Source: Verrucomicrobiales bacterium (GTDB lineage: Bacteria; Verrucomicrobiota; Verrucomicrobiia; Verrucomicrobiales; DEV007). Taken from it: a DNA stretch of 64,000 bases. The notes beneath the pieces were generated by a model that saw only the letters and a program-made list of their open reading frames with translations, made no database searches and had not been told where the DNA came from. The stretch is from positions 124,001 to 188,000 of the forward strand of contig JAEUHI010000046.1 of NCBI GenBank assembly GCA_016795385.1, read 5' to 3'. Both the position numbers and the translations under genes were made by a program. This document shows, piece by piece, positions 1 through 15,000 of this stretch. The first letter of the stretch is position 1. Every line of letters starts with the position of its first letter.

Positions 1-1
1 G

Positions 2-3000
2 ACCATCACCGGATCGGACCTGGCTGCGAGCAGCACCGCGGAGACGCTGACCTTCGTGGCTCAGAACTACCAGGGTGCCATTAGCGGCACCGGTAATCTG
101 ATCAAGAGCGGCCGCTTCACGCAGGTGTTCACCGCCGGTGGCACCCTTTCCTACACCGGCACCACCACGGTCAACAACGGCATTCTCCAGTTCAACAAGG
201 CCTCCGCCACCACCGGCGTGACGGTGAACAACGTCGGCACCTTCCTCGCCAACGCCGCCAACGCCACGGGAGCCACGGCCGCCGTCAACCTTGCCGGGAC
301 CACCTCCACCTTCCAGGTCAACAACGGTTTCAACCAGTCCGTCGGCTCCCTCACCGGCGTCGCGAATTCGCGGCTTGCCATCTCCCGGGGTGCCACCGCC
401 ACCCATTTCACCGTCACCGACAACGGCGGATCTCCGGCAGCCTTCAGCGGGGTCATCGTGGAAACCGGTACCGGGGCGAATGGGGCTTCCTTCACCAAGG
501 CGGGGACCAACACCCTTATCCTCGGCGGCGGCAATAACTATACCGGTGCAACCACGATCAACGATGGTACCCTCCAGACCGCTGCCAGCAGCCTCGTCCA
601 AGTGCTCCCGGACCGCTCCGCCGTCGTCCTTGCGGATGTGGCCACTGCCATTCTCGATCTCAACGGGGTCAATGAGACGATTGGATCTCTTGCCGGAGGC
701 GGCACGACGGGAGGAAACGTCCTCCTTGGGTCCGGCCGCCTCACTGTCGGCATGGATGGGACCAGCACGTCTTTCGGTGGTGTCCTCTCCGGCACGGGCG
801 GCCTCACCAAGATTGGCAACGGCGTCCTCACACTCACCGGAAACAGCACCGCGACCGGATCCGTTATCGTCCAGGGGGGCGGCCTCAGCCTTGCCGCCGC
901 CTCATCCAACACCCTCGCCAGCGGAGTCAACCTCAGCCTGACCGGGCGCAATGCCACCCTCACCGTCAATACTAACCAGACCCTCGGCGTCCTTACCAGC
1001 GGTAAGAACTCCATCCTAAACCTCGGTACTGGAGCCACCCTCTCCAGCGGCGTCGCCAATGTCTCCGTCACCACGACAACAGTCAATGCGATCGCGGTGG
1101 GTGCCAATGTGGCCACCTTCACCGCCGCTCACGGGTTGTCTGAAGGCATGCTCCTGACAGGCACAAACATCCCAGCAGGGACGTTTGTCCGTCGCGTGAT
1201 CAGCAGCACCTCCATCGAGTTGAGCCAGCCCATTGGGACGGCAGTTACAGCTTCTACAAGCATCACCGGTACTGGAACGAATATCATCGCCTCCAAGATG
1301 ACGGGAGCGGGCGGCTACACCAAGGAAGGCACCGGCACGGTCTGGCTTGCCCCCTCCAGCCCCTTGGCCGAATCCACCAACACCGGGGCCACCACGATCA
1401 ACGCCGGCACCCTCCTCATCGGTGGCGAAGCCTCCACCCACAACATCCTCAGTCGGAACTCCGCCCTCGTCGTGAACACCGGCGGCACGCTGAATTTCTT
1501 CGGTCCCAACGTGAACCTCCGCAATTATCAGGAAGTTGGGTCCCTCGCCGGCACGGGAGGCACCATCAACCTGCGCCCCAACAACGTCGGCTCGGCGGCC
1601 CTGGTCGTCGGTGGGGACAATTCGACCACCAGTTGGGGTGGCGTTTTCGTGGGTGACACCGCGGATGCCGCCCTCATGAAAACCGGCACCGGCACGCTCA
1701 CCCTCACTGGTGTGCACACCTCGGACAACATCTATCGCGTCGAGCAGGGCGGATTGACCATCTCCGGAACCGGCCGCCTCGATGATGCGTCCCTCGTCGT
1801 TCTCAGCAACACCACGGGAGCCATCCTTACCTACAGCATCGGAGCCAACACCGATTCTGTTCGCAATCTGGTCGGTGGCGGTCGTGTCGCCGGGTTTCAG
1901 CCTTATACCTTTGGCGGCAGCGCACCCTTCGCCACCAACTTCGGAGGCAATTCCACGACCATGACCGGGGGCGAGGTCGGTGTCGCCGCCAGCTCCATTC
2001 TCCGCGTTTCGAGCAATGATACTCCACGTGTTTTTGGTGGTGTGCTCTCAGGTGTAGGCACCTTCCAAAAATCCGGCACCGGTCTCATGGATCTGTGGGG
2101 CGCCAATACCATCGACAACGTCCTGGTCGATGCGGGCATCCTCCGCTTGGGGGCCTATGGTCAGGCCACCGGTCTCGGCGCGCTTTCCACGAGCGGGTTC
2201 GGCACCTTGAGCGATACCGCCGTGCTCACGGTCAATGGCGGCACCTTCGACCTGAACGGGGCCTCCGAGACGGTGGGACGGATCGCCGGAACCGGCGGCA
2301 ACCTCGCCCTCATCAACGGCACCCTCACGACCACCGCGCAAACCACCCTCTCCACCGGCACCGCCCTGACCGGCAACTTCAACAGCGTCCTCAACCTCGG
2401 GGCCACCGCCGCCTCCACCCTCACCCTCACCGGGAACAGCACCGGCTTTGGCGGCACCATCAACGTCGGCAGCAACGCCGCCCTCACCCTCAACCGTTCC
2501 GGTGGCGCGATCAACAGCACCGGGCTTTTCGGCGCCCGGGTCAACCTCAACGGCACCGGCACCCAGCTCACGGTTACCCTCGCCGATACCATTGGATCTC
2601 TGGCAGGCACCGGCAATGCCGCCCTCACCCAGGGGTTGACTCTTCGAGAAGCCGCCAGCGGCACCGCCTCCGCCACCGCCTTTTCCGGCGCCACCAGCGG
2701 CGCGGGAGCCCTGATTCTCTCCGGCTTCGGCGGACTTTCGCTCTCCAGCAACCTCGGCCATACCGGCGGCCTCACCGCGAGCAGCAACTCGGTCCTCAAC
2801 CTGAACTACGGCACCGGCAACAACATCCTTCCCGGCACTGGCGCCCTCACCCTCAACGGCGGTCATCTCCGCGTCATCAGCACAGACTCCGCCTCCGGCA
2901 TCCTCGAGAGTGTCGCGAGCACCACCCTGGGTGCCGGCGCGTCCTCCGTCCGCGCCTTGAACTCGTCCACCGGCTATCTCGACTCCGGCGTCGATGGGAT

Positions 3001-6000
3001 CAACCTTGCGGCTATTACCCGGAACGCCGGCGGCACCCTCGATGTAGGCCGCAATGCGGCCGCCACCAGCACGGCCAATGGAGCGAGTGGCATTCTGGGC
3101 GGTTACGCCACCTTCAATGGCTCGACCTGGGCGGTCGGCGATGGTGCCGGAACCGTCGCGATCACCGGTCTGGCCGCCGGCTCGTACACCGCCGACGGTA
3201 TCGGCTCAGCCGTCCACAACGACATCACTCTGGGGAACGGCACGGGTACTGTGGCCACTCTTCGATTCAATGGCTCGGCCACCGTTGATCAGTCAGCCGC
3301 CATCACTACCGGGACCGGCGGCATTCTCGTCACTCGCAACGTCGGGGCCAACACATCCACCATTTCCGGTGCCCTGAATGCCACTGGCAACGAACTCATC
3401 ATCCACCAGTACAACCCGCTGGGCGATCTTGTGCTCTCCAACGTCGCCGGCACCAATACCGTCATCACGACCGCAGGCGGAGGTCGCACGCTCATCACCA
3501 ACAATATCGGAGGCACGGGCACCACGAACATCGGCTACGGCTATCTCCAAGTCGGCGACGACACGGTCGGCGGCAGCACGACGGGCATGGTCGGGTCCGG
3601 GAACATTTTCAACAACGGCACTCTTGCCTTCAACCGGTCCAATGCCGTCGGCATTCCGACCGCCGTCATCTCCGGTACCGGCAACCTGGAACAGCTCGGC
3701 TCGGGCACCACCACTCTGGGCGGCACCAACACCTTCGCAGGCCGTGTCACCGTGCGCGGCGGCACCCTGGAGGTCACCAACAACGTCGGTCTCGGTCTCG
3801 GCTTCACCTCGCCCACCAACCGGTGGGCCAACCTCACCTCCGTCAATACCGGAGGGACTTTGTCTTTCACGGGAGGTGTCACGTCTATCGCCGAGTTGCT
3901 GAATCTGGATGGCGGCACGTTGAACATCGCCACGACGGCCGCCTCCACCTACTCCGCTCCCCTGGTCCTCTCCAGTTCCAGCACCATCACCTTGGGTGCC
4001 GGGGCCGCGGTCACGCATGTGTTGAGCGGACAGATCATCGGAGCTCCCGGATCCAACCTCACCATCAACGGGGGCGCCTCCGGCAGCACGCTCGCCTTCA
4101 CGAATCCGAACAACGTGATCAACGGCACCCTCTCGATCGGAGCGAACGCCAACGTGATGATCGGCAACAACTCCGCCGGCACCCTCGGCGTCACCGGTGC
4201 CATCACCAACAACGGCACCCTCATTTTCAACAGCAACGATTCGTTCCAGTTTTTCGGCAACACGGTTTCCGGTGCAGGCAACATCGAGGTGCGTCGTTCC
4301 AACGTCTACCTGACCGGCGATCTAAGTGGCGCCACGGGCAATCTGGTCATCCCCGGCAGTGATCTGGGCATCCAGATATTCCTCGGCGACCACGACTTTA
4401 CCCCTGCTGCTCCGGGTTTCTCCAACATCATCGTCAACGGTGCTACCGCCAACGCCAACGTCGATCGCGGGGTGCGCTTCAGCCAAGCCAACAACGTCCT
4501 GACATTGGGTTCGAACATCGCCCTGGCTCCCCTGGCGAACACCAACGCCAACCGCCTCACCTATTTCATCAAGAACAACGTCGGCACCCTCGAACTCACC
4601 GGCAAGATCGCGGGCGAGTATGCCGCCACCTCGATTGATGACCGCAGTTATCTGGAAGTGAACCACGGCCTTCTCCGCATCGTCACCAATGCGGCATCCA
4701 ACAACTACCTCATGGGCCTCACTGCCGGGGTCCCCGATCCCGCCAAAGCTTTCGGGGGACAGATCGCTCTTGCAGGTGACACCAACCAAGGCCGTGTTGT
4801 TGCGAACTGGGGCTACTTCGAACTCACCGGCGATGCCAACCAGACCATCTCCGCCAACATCACCGGTGGAGGCAGTGCGGATCAGGGCGGCATCTTCATT
4901 TACAACGGCTCCGGCACGCTCACCCTGAGTCCCGGCACGACCTCCACCAGTGCCTTCGACGGCAATACTCTCTTCAACAACCGCAACCAGATCAACCGCG
5001 GCACCGTGATCTTCAACGGGTCCGCGGGTGGCGGTGCCTGGCGCAATGACGGCTTCATCTCCGTCGGCTCCGGGGCCACTCTCCAGGTTAACGCGGCCGA
5101 GACGACCAACATCGGCGTGATGAAAAATGGCACGCTCAACCTGAACGGTGCCAACTACACGCAGAACGGCAACTCCGCCTTCTTTGCCGCGGGGCAGATC
5201 ATTGGCGCCGGAGCGCTGATCCTCAACGGCAACGTCACCCACCGTCTGAACAATCCCAACAATACTTTTGCCGGCGGCCTCACTTTCACGCGGAACCAGA
5301 CCCAGTTCGTCGATGCCGGCTCGCTCGGATCGGGTACGATCACCATCGATTCCGGGGCTTCCACCGAAGCGGAAACGCAGTTGCTGCAGTATGTCGGTCT
5401 GACCTCAACCGTCGAAACAATCTCCAACAACCTCACCATCACCGGCACGAGCGGAAACCGCCAGAAAGGCGTCGCCTCCTATGGCGTCGGACAGCTCGTC
5501 ATCGCCAGCACGGTCACCAATAACACCGCGGCGAACTTCTTCAACCTCCGAGGGTCGGCCACCGGCACCGATCCGAACATGGCCCCCTTCGCCTCCTGGT
5601 CCATCGGAGTTCCCACCGTTTCCGGCCAGATCGTCGGGGCCGGCGGCCTCCTCAAAGATGACGGGGGTGCCTGGGCCCTGACCAACGCCACCAACACCTT
5701 CACCGGCAGCATCAACCACAACAATGGACGCCTCATCGCCAGCGCCATCGGGGTGCTAGGCGGTTCCACCAAGACCTACAACCTTGGTTCCGGCACCGGC
5801 ACGCCCACGCTTGAGTTCAGCTCTGCCTTCACGGGGGGCGCGATGCCCTCTACGATGGAAATGAACCTCTCCGGCACCACCGGGACCATTCGCATCGTGA
5901 ACCTCGGCTCCGGCGCCCTCACCATCGCGGACCCCACCTGGACCGCCACGGGAGGCGGGGCCAAAACCCTGGCCATCGGTCGCTTCGACGACACCACGGG

Positions 6001-9000
6001 ATTCACCAACGTCATTTCGGGGGCCATCGTAAACAACAGCGGCACCAACACCACCGCCCTTACCAAAGACGGTCTTAGCACTTGGAGGTTGAACGGGGTG
6101 AGCACCTTCACCGGGGCAACGACGATCAATAACGGCGTGCTTCAGCTGGGGAATGCCGCCGGCACGACTCTGGCGGACTCCGTGGACGTGAACGTGAACA
6201 ACGCCTTCGGCCGTGGATCCACCCTGGAGTTGCTCTTCAACGAGACGATCGACCACCTGTCTGGGAACCTCGGGGCCACCGTCCAGTTGAATGGCAACAC
6301 CCTCACCATCGGAGCCAACAACGGTGCGGCGACCTACAACGGCCTCATCACCGGCACGGGGGGCATCACCAAGACCGGAACCGCCGCCATCGGCCTCGGC
6401 GGTCAGAACAACAACCTGCCCACCCTCGGCCAAAATGCCTACACTGGGGTCACTCGGGTCAATGGCGGCCGCATCGACACCGCCACCCTCGCCAACGGAG
6501 GTGTCGCCAGCGGCATCGGACAGTCCTCCAACGCCGCCGCCAACCTCGTCCTGGCGGGAACGGTCGCCGATAGTGGGCTCCGCTTCATCGGTACGCGCGC
6601 CCAGACCACGGACCGCCTCCTAAGCTTTGGTCCCGTCGGTGCCCTCAGCAGCCCCACCGCCATCTGGGCGGATGGGGCCTTCAACGAGGGCATCAACGAA
6701 TCCACCATCACCTTTGGGAATACCGGGGACATCGGCTTTACCGGCACCGGGGCGCGAACCGTCACCCTCCGTGGTGGCGCCGTGGTCAACAACGTCTTCG
6801 CCCCCCGCATCATCGACAATGGCGCTGAAGTCACCAGCCTCCAAAAAACGGAGCAAAGCATCTGGGTGCTGACGAATGCCAACACCTTTACGGGCGCCGT
6901 GACCATCAATGGCGGCACTTTGGCGATCACGAACAACGGCGCCCTCGGCACCTCCGCCGGCGGTGTCACCATCACCCAGCCGGGGGACAATACCCGCGCC
7001 TTCCTTGATCTTCGTGGTGTTACCGTCACCGGCGAGGCCCTGACCTACACCGGCGGCGCCAACAACAACTCCGCAGGCTTCGGTGCCTCCACCGGCACGA
7101 ACCTCTGGACTGGCACCGTGGCCATCAACCAGGCCGCCATCGTTCCCGTCTTCAGCGGAGCTTCTTTTGAACTCTCCGGCGTGGTTTCTGGCTCAAACAC
7201 CATCAACAAATACGGGTCCGGCACTTTGATCCTTTCCAACAATAACACAGTCACCGGCGCGTTCCTCGCCCGCGGCGGCGTCGTGGAATTGAACTATACG
7301 ACTAACAATGGCTCAAAACTTGCCGATGGTGGCGCCTTGAATCTCGGCGGAGGTGGTGCTCTCGCTGTTCAAGGCCAAGGCCTTTGGAACAGTGGGAGCA
7401 ACGCAATGCACTCCGAAGGCACGGTCATCCGGTTGGTCGGCGACCACTCGGGAGGTCAGGAAATCGTTTCCGCCACCACCGTGGATCTGGGAAGCTCTTC
7501 GATCATTCGATCCTCGGGAACCACCGTGCTTCGTTTGAACGCCATCACTCGTGGCGTCGGCGGCACTCTGGATTTCGGCGCGGCAAGCATCGCCAACACT
7601 GACACCAACAGCACCAACGGCATCCTTGGCGGCTGGGCTACGGTGGCTCAGGCCAACTGGGCCTTCAGCATTGGTACCGGGGCTGCCGACACCGCAATTA
7701 CGGCTCTCGGCACCTACACGGCAGATACTTGGGCGACCGCGAACAATGTGGACGTTGCCACCTCATCCAATCAGTCAGGGCAGGTCAACTCGCTTCGCTT
7801 CAATACTGCCGCCGCCAACACGATCACCCTGACCGCGGCCGGCACCGTCAACACCGGCGGTATTTTGGTCACGAATGCCGTCGGTGCCAACGCCTCCACC
7901 ATCACCGGCAGTACGCTTACGGCAGGCAACGCGAACGACGGTGACTACGACCTCATCGTTCATCAATACAACGCCGGAAACCCGTTCATTCTCGGTTCGA
8001 GCATTATCAACAACGGAGCCAATGCTGTTGGTCTCACCATCACCGGAACTGGGCCGGTTGTCCTTACCAGCGACGCCAGTCTCCGCTCCGGAACCACCAA
8101 TCTTAACACGGGATCGGTCCTGCGTGTCGGCAATGCGGGTGGCGCCTACGGCCTCTCCGCCGTCACCACCGGCACCTTGGGTGGCAACGGAACCACCGCC
8201 AGCGTCGTTTCCGGAGCGATCAACAACAATGGCTCGCTCATCTTTGACGGCGCGGGGGCGGACATCTCCCTGAATGGAGCTATCAATGGAAATGGCACCA
8301 TCGAACTCGCCGCCACCAACACCCGCACTATCATCTTCAACAATTCGGGGAACAATTTTTACGGTGATACTTATATCAACGGTGGGATCCTCGCCTACGG
8401 CCAGGCTGCCGTGAACGTGGGAAACAACTCAGGCCTCAACACCCCCGGTCTCGGTTCCAACATCGGTCGGACCGTCATTGGCGCGGACGGACGGCTCGAA
8501 TTCCGCGTCGTCCAGGCAGTCAACCCGCAAAACCTCACTCCCGCGGTTCCTCAGGCCTCAGAATTCATTACGGTTAACGAAGGTGGTGAGATTGGCATCC
8601 CGAGCAGCATCGTCAACGGGAACTTCGTCATCCAGGCAAACCTGAACCTCAGTTACCGCATCGACCTCGACAACACCACCACCGGCGGCGCCACCTTCGA
8701 TGTCGCGGGCAGCAACCATCTCTCCAGCAACGGGATCATCAAGGGGGCCAACGGTTTCACCAAAACCGGCGATGGCATCCTTCAGATCGCCGGTACGAAC
8801 TGGATCGATGGCGCCCCCACACTCTCCGGACAGATCGTTGTCGCCAATGGTCTCCTCTATGTCGGTAACAACAGCCGTTCCCTCGGTGCCACTGGGGTCG
8901 GCAACGAAACCATCGTCCAATCCGGAGCCACCCTCGATCTCCGCGACACTGATCTCGCCTTTGGCGACGATCCCACCGCCACCCGCGAGATCATCCGCAT

Positions 9001-12000
9001 CGCCGGCATCGGCGTGAACGGCACGGGAGCCCTCCGCAACACCGCCGGCACCGCCAACCTCACCGATCTCGTCCTCACCGCCAACGCCAGAGTCGGGGGC
9101 AATGCCAGGATTGACATGGTGGCGTTCGACACCGACACCTCCCCAGGCATCACCGCCACCGCACCGGTCCTTAACGGTGGTGGATTCGACCTCACCAAAG
9201 TGGGCAGTGGCGAATTTGTCCCCCTCGAGACGACCATCACGGGTCTCAACAAGCTCATCATCGCGGAAGGCGAGTTCCGCGCGGAAACCCGCAGTCAGTT
9301 CCCCTTCGCCACGAACGTGGTCAATGCCTTCCCGCTGGGGAACCCGGCTGGAACGCCCACGCCGCTGGCCAATTATCCGCACACTATCCTCACTTCCGCA
9401 AACATCGCCAACGGCATTGACCTCGTATACGGAGGACCCACGGCGGATCCGCTCAGCACGGCCCTGCCCCTGCCCATCGTCGGCGCCCGCCTCGACCTTT
9501 TCCGCCAGCACGGTGCCCATCACACGGCCAACATCACCTCGTTCGGCGCGTCCTCCGGCACCGGTGGCAGTTATCTGGAACTGAACGCGGACACGCTCCC
9601 CAAAGTCTACACCTTCTGGGACGGCAACATCAACCTCACCGGCATCGCCAACGGCTCCAATACGTTCTTCAACATCGAGGCCGGGGGCGCGGGCACCAAC
9701 ATCAGTAACACCGTTACGGGCACATTGAGTCCCAGCGGGGACCAGGTGGTGAATCCCACCAGCATGCTCATCGTCCAGGGCCAGATCACCGGAACCGGCG
9801 GTGTCACCAAGATCGGCTCCCGCGAACTGCGCCTCACCGGAAACAACACTTTCGGGGGTGACTTCGTGGTGATGCGTCAGAACAACAACGCCCAGCCTAT
9901 CGACCCTGTCCAGAACGAGGCCTATTCGAACGGATGGAGCGCCAGCCTTTACGGGCAGGGCCAGCTTTCCGGCACCTCCAACATCGTCCTGGAACGTCGT
10001 GGCATGCTCCGGGTGATCAACCACAACCTCTTCGATGGCACCAACGTCAATGGAGCGGGCACCACCAACGTCGGCGCGAATCTCGCCGACCGCATCAACG
10101 ACGCCGCCACCCTCAAGCTGCGCGACGGTTTCCTCGTCTTCGACAGCGGGAACAACAACGTCACCGAAACGCTCGGTACCCTGCGCCCCGAGTTTGGCGA
10201 CACCTTCGTGGTCGCCAATCTCCAGGACGGATCAAACAAGAACACTACGCTCACGGTGAACGCCTTTGCCCGGCAAGCAGGTTCCACCCTGACTTTCACC
10301 AGTTGGGATTCCACCGCCACGTTCGGCACCACCGCTCCCGCGGGGGACGATAGCTTCCGAATCGCCACCACCGGCACCGGGCTCACCTTTACTGGCGCAG
10401 GAGGTCCGACCAGTGCCGGGATCGCCACCGGACTCTACGGCGGTCTTGCCGTCCAGCCCATCTCCGATCCCTACATTTGGGCCAACGCCACCGCCTCCAC
10501 CCAGGAGAGGAACATGATCTTCTTCTCCGGCCGCGACTTCATGCGCCTGGACGGCGGCTACCTTCGCCCGCTGGATGACAGCGAATACTATACCAATATA
10601 GCCAACATGGCCGGGGCCGCCGGTCAGAACCTGAACCTCAGTCTGCCTCACACCGCCGTGCTGGACAATCTGTCGGTGAACAGCCTCCGTTTCGGCAACC
10701 TGAACGACAACCTCAACGACTCCTCCGGTGCCTACCTCATCCCCGGCACCCGCATGGTCGGCTGGCAGCAGACCAACAACGCGCTCACCATCGACGAAGG
10801 CCGCACTCTGACCATTGCTTCCGGCATGATCCTGTTTGCCAACATGGGCCAAGGGGTAAACCAAGACATGGTGACCTACATCAACGGTGGAACCCTGAGC
10901 TTTGGAGCCAACGAAGGCGTCATCACGAATGTCAACGGATGGTATCGTACGTCAGACGGCCAGATGGTCTCTACTGGCGCGTATATTCGCTCGACGATTG
11001 CAGGCTCCGTCGCTCCGGGAAATGTGGGCATCACCAAGTCCGGCCTTGGCGAAGTCTATTTCGACGGTATCAACACCTACACCGGCACGACCAAGGTGGC
11101 CAACGGCCTCCTCCGCCTCCGCAGCAACGCCGCTCTCGGGGCCGGCGGAGATGGCAACGGCGTGGTCATCGAAGGCTCCGGTTCCATCCTCTTCAACGCC
11201 GGCGTGAACCTGGGGATGAACACGGCCTGGCAGGTGAATCCCGCCTTGGCCAACAATGGCCTCAACATCAATGCAAACCGGGAAGACACCTACGTCGGTG
11301 TCCTCTCCGCGGACAACCAGATCTTCATGCGATCGAATGACTCGGTGAACCGCCACTACGGCAATGTCACCATCGACAACGTGGATAGTGCCGGTCAAAC
11401 TGCCCACGGGGCGGTTCGCCTCCAGCCGCGCCTGCTCGTGGACGCGAACGCCACCATGATCGTCGGCGGCAACATCGGCGGAGGAAACACCGCCGTCAGC
11501 CAGGACACCTACTACATCGACTCCCGCGGATGGAGCCTCGATGGCTCCGCCGGCTGGCTCATCCTCCAAGGTTCCGTGGGTGACAAGCTCAACGGATCGG
11601 GCAATCCGCTCTCCGTCACTGGCCCGCTCAGCAACAAGGCCACCGGAACGATCGTCAATGCCACCAGTACGACTGCGACCAGCGCCAGCACCACGGTCAC
11701 GGTCAACAACACTCTCGGGTTGTGGGTGAACATGGCCATCAGCGGCTCCGGGATCCCGGCCGGCACCACGGTGACCCACATCAACCCCTGGAACAATACC
11801 CTCACCTTGAGCCAGGCGGCCACCATCCCGGGAGGCAGCTCCCTGTCGAGTGCCTCCCTCGTCAATGAGAACGAGGTGCTCAGAACTTGGATCGGCGGCT
11901 CGGACCACCTCAATGTCGAAGCAACCCAGCCCTGGACCGCCGTGGGGCGCATCGAACTCCAGCGCGGCTGGCTCCGCTACACCGGCAACGCCGGCACCGA

Positions 12001-15000
12001 CTTTTACGATCCCGCCACGCTGGCCCTCATCAACGGCTCCGAAGCGGGCAACAACCACGTCGGACTCCAGATCGGCGGTGGTGTGATGAAGAATGACCCC
12101 GGCAACGACTCCATGGTCGGGTTCCTTCTCACGAAGCCCGGCCAGAGCCTCGGTGTTAACAACTGGACCATCACCAACAACGCAAATAATAACCAGGGCA
12201 TGACCATGATCGGCGGCGAAAACGAGAGCGGCACGGTCACTTTCGGCCCTACCACCTCGGTCACCAACAGCACCATCGCTCTGGGGCGCAACCTCGCGAT
12301 CTATGCCAACGCCGGCGGCACCGTGGAGAATCACAGCCGCTTCACTGGCGGCAGCATCTCCAAGATCGGTCGTGGCACCGTCGTACTATACGGCAACACT
12401 TTGGCGAACTTCGGCGCCACGAACCTTGCACTCGCGGGATCGACAATCACGAACCTCCAGACCACCGGGGGTGAGTTGGTTTTTGATTACACACAGGCCA
12501 ACAACAGTCGCACCAACAGCAATCACTCCACAAACTTCAACGGTGGAACCCTACGCCTCGTCGGCAACGCCACGGCCAACACCACTCAGTCGATCAGCAA
12601 CACGAACAACAACGTGCTCAATCTTCGGGCGGGTGGCACAGAGGTCGTCGTCCAAAGCGCCACCGGCCGTACCACCACCTTGAACATGGGGCGCCTCGCC
12701 AGCGCCACCGATGGTGCGGTGGTGACTCGCGCTACCGGGGGCACGGTCAACTTCGTGGAGTTCGGCAACGGAGGTACCTCCGTGATCACCCTCGCCGCCA
12801 AGACCGGCATCGTGTCCAACGCCTCCATGCCGTGGGCCACCTATGGCGCCGCACCGCGCACCGCGATCGATTTTGCCATGGTGGACACCACAGGTGCCAA
12901 CGTGAATCCCTTCGGGCGTGCCTTCGACGAGTTCAATAATGATGTTGCCACCTGGAACGCCACCGGCGATATCTCCGAAAACGGTGGTGGCGGCTTCCGC
13001 AACGCATTGTCTGCCAACCTGACCTTGAACTCCCTCCGCTTCGACGCCAACGCTGACAGCACGGTCGATCTCGGAGCCAACACCCTCACCGTCCACGGCA
13101 CCACCTTCGGTTCCTTCGCCGGTGGAGGCATCCTCGTCAGCAGCAATGTCGGAGCCGCCAACAAGACCATCACCGGCGGCGTCCTCACCACGGTGAACAA
13201 CGGCGAGTTGATGATTCACCATTACGGAAATGGGACACTCAACATCGGTTCCCAGATCGGAGCCGCGGGCGCCGCTCCGGGTCGCGTCATCGTCACCGGC
13301 CCGGCCATGACCGGCGCCGCCCAGTTGTCCTCCTGGAACTCCGCGACGAACGGTCAGGTCATCCTCTCCGGCGCCAATCAGACGGCCAACGTGGAGACCC
13401 GCTGGCTGCTCAACGGCGGCGTCCTTTCCGTCGACGCGGAAAATCGCCTCGGGAAAACCACTTTCGCCGCGGCGGCTGCCGACGCCGTCTACATGAACGG
13501 TGGAGTCCTGCGTTGGACCGGTACCGGATCTTCGGCGCTCGACGTAAACCGCGGCTTCCAGATCGGTGGCAACGGCGGCGTGATCGATGTTGTGGACGGC
13601 AGTGCGAACCTTCAGATCACCGGAGACATCGAGTCCGAGAACTGGCTTGGCAATATCCAGACCGCAACCGCCGGCCAGTACATCGGCGGCGACCTCATCA
13701 AGATGGGCGCGGGCACACTGACACTCACGGGTGGCACTGATGCCATTCAGGGCAACTTCAAGGGCATGATCGATGTCCGCGAGGGTACCTTGCGCATCAA
13801 TGGCAATATCAGCACCGCTGTAACTGGTACACAGACGGTCAACATTCTTGGTGACAACCGCACCAATCTTCTTGACGGAACCATCTTTCGGAACGGCACG
13901 AACTTTGAGATTGCCATGGGACCAACGGGCTATACAACGGGGACCGTGCCAGAATGGCGAATCGAGGAAAACCTCCGCTTCGAAGGGAGCAACACGATTC
14001 GCTTCGGCATTCCCGGAAACACGAATCGTACCACCCACCTGAACGGGGTGATTGATGTGGCCGGGAGCATTACGGTTGACGTGGTTTCAGGCATGACCGC
14101 CCGTTTCAACCAGAGCAGCGGCGGTTACATGACCGGTGCGGGCAACGTCACCAAAACCGGCCTCGGCACCCTTGAGTTCCGCGACAACAACGTCCTCTGG
14201 TCCGGGGCACTCAACGTTTATGAGGGCACCATGCGCCTCATCAGCACGGGCCTTCCAGGTGGTGTGGGCACCACCGCCGTCACCCTCGGGTCCACGACCC
14301 ATCAGGGAATTTCCGAGCTTCAGCTGTATTCGGAGCAAGGTTACGTCGGAGCCGTTTACGAACTTTTCCAAGACATCAACGTCATCTACAACCCCCTTCA
14401 ATCCAAGCGCATCAGTTTCGGGGCCGACACCGCCGCCGGCAACAATGCCTGGTTCCATGGTGACGTGACCCTGAGCGACAACCTCGGACTCTACATGATC
14501 CAGGGGGGGCGTTTCCCGGGAGGCACCTACAACAGCATGTATTTCACCGGCGACTTCAAGGACGACGCCGTCAACAACCGGTCCGGCAACATCGTCTTCC
14601 ACACCGACGACAATAACAGCAGCACCGCCAACAACCAGCAGGTCGGAGAAGGGTCGGGATTCCTCGTCCTTCGCGGGAACAACTCCCTTTGGACCGGTGA
14701 CCTCGAAATCGGGATCAACCAGTCCTACGACCAGGATGAGTTGTCCATCGTGCGCCTGGAGAATGTCAACGCCCTGACAAACAAGAACGATGTCCTCATG
14801 CGCGGTTCCTCGGCCCTCCAGATCGCCGGGAACAATGTCACCATTGGCAGCCTCATCACGAACAACGCCGCGCTGAACGGCACCAGCACGGTCGGCACGG
14901 CCAACGATGGCACCGGGAATTTCATCGGCACCACCGGAAGCTCCGCCTTCATTGAAAATGCTTCCACCACCGCCGCCACCCTGACCATCACCCAGACCAC

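Noticed and set aside
56-58. GTG at 56 as the start of the giant gene
   Set aside because: The frame continues to the left edge with repeat-like residues (TITGSDLAASSTAETLTF), so the gene starts outside the window.
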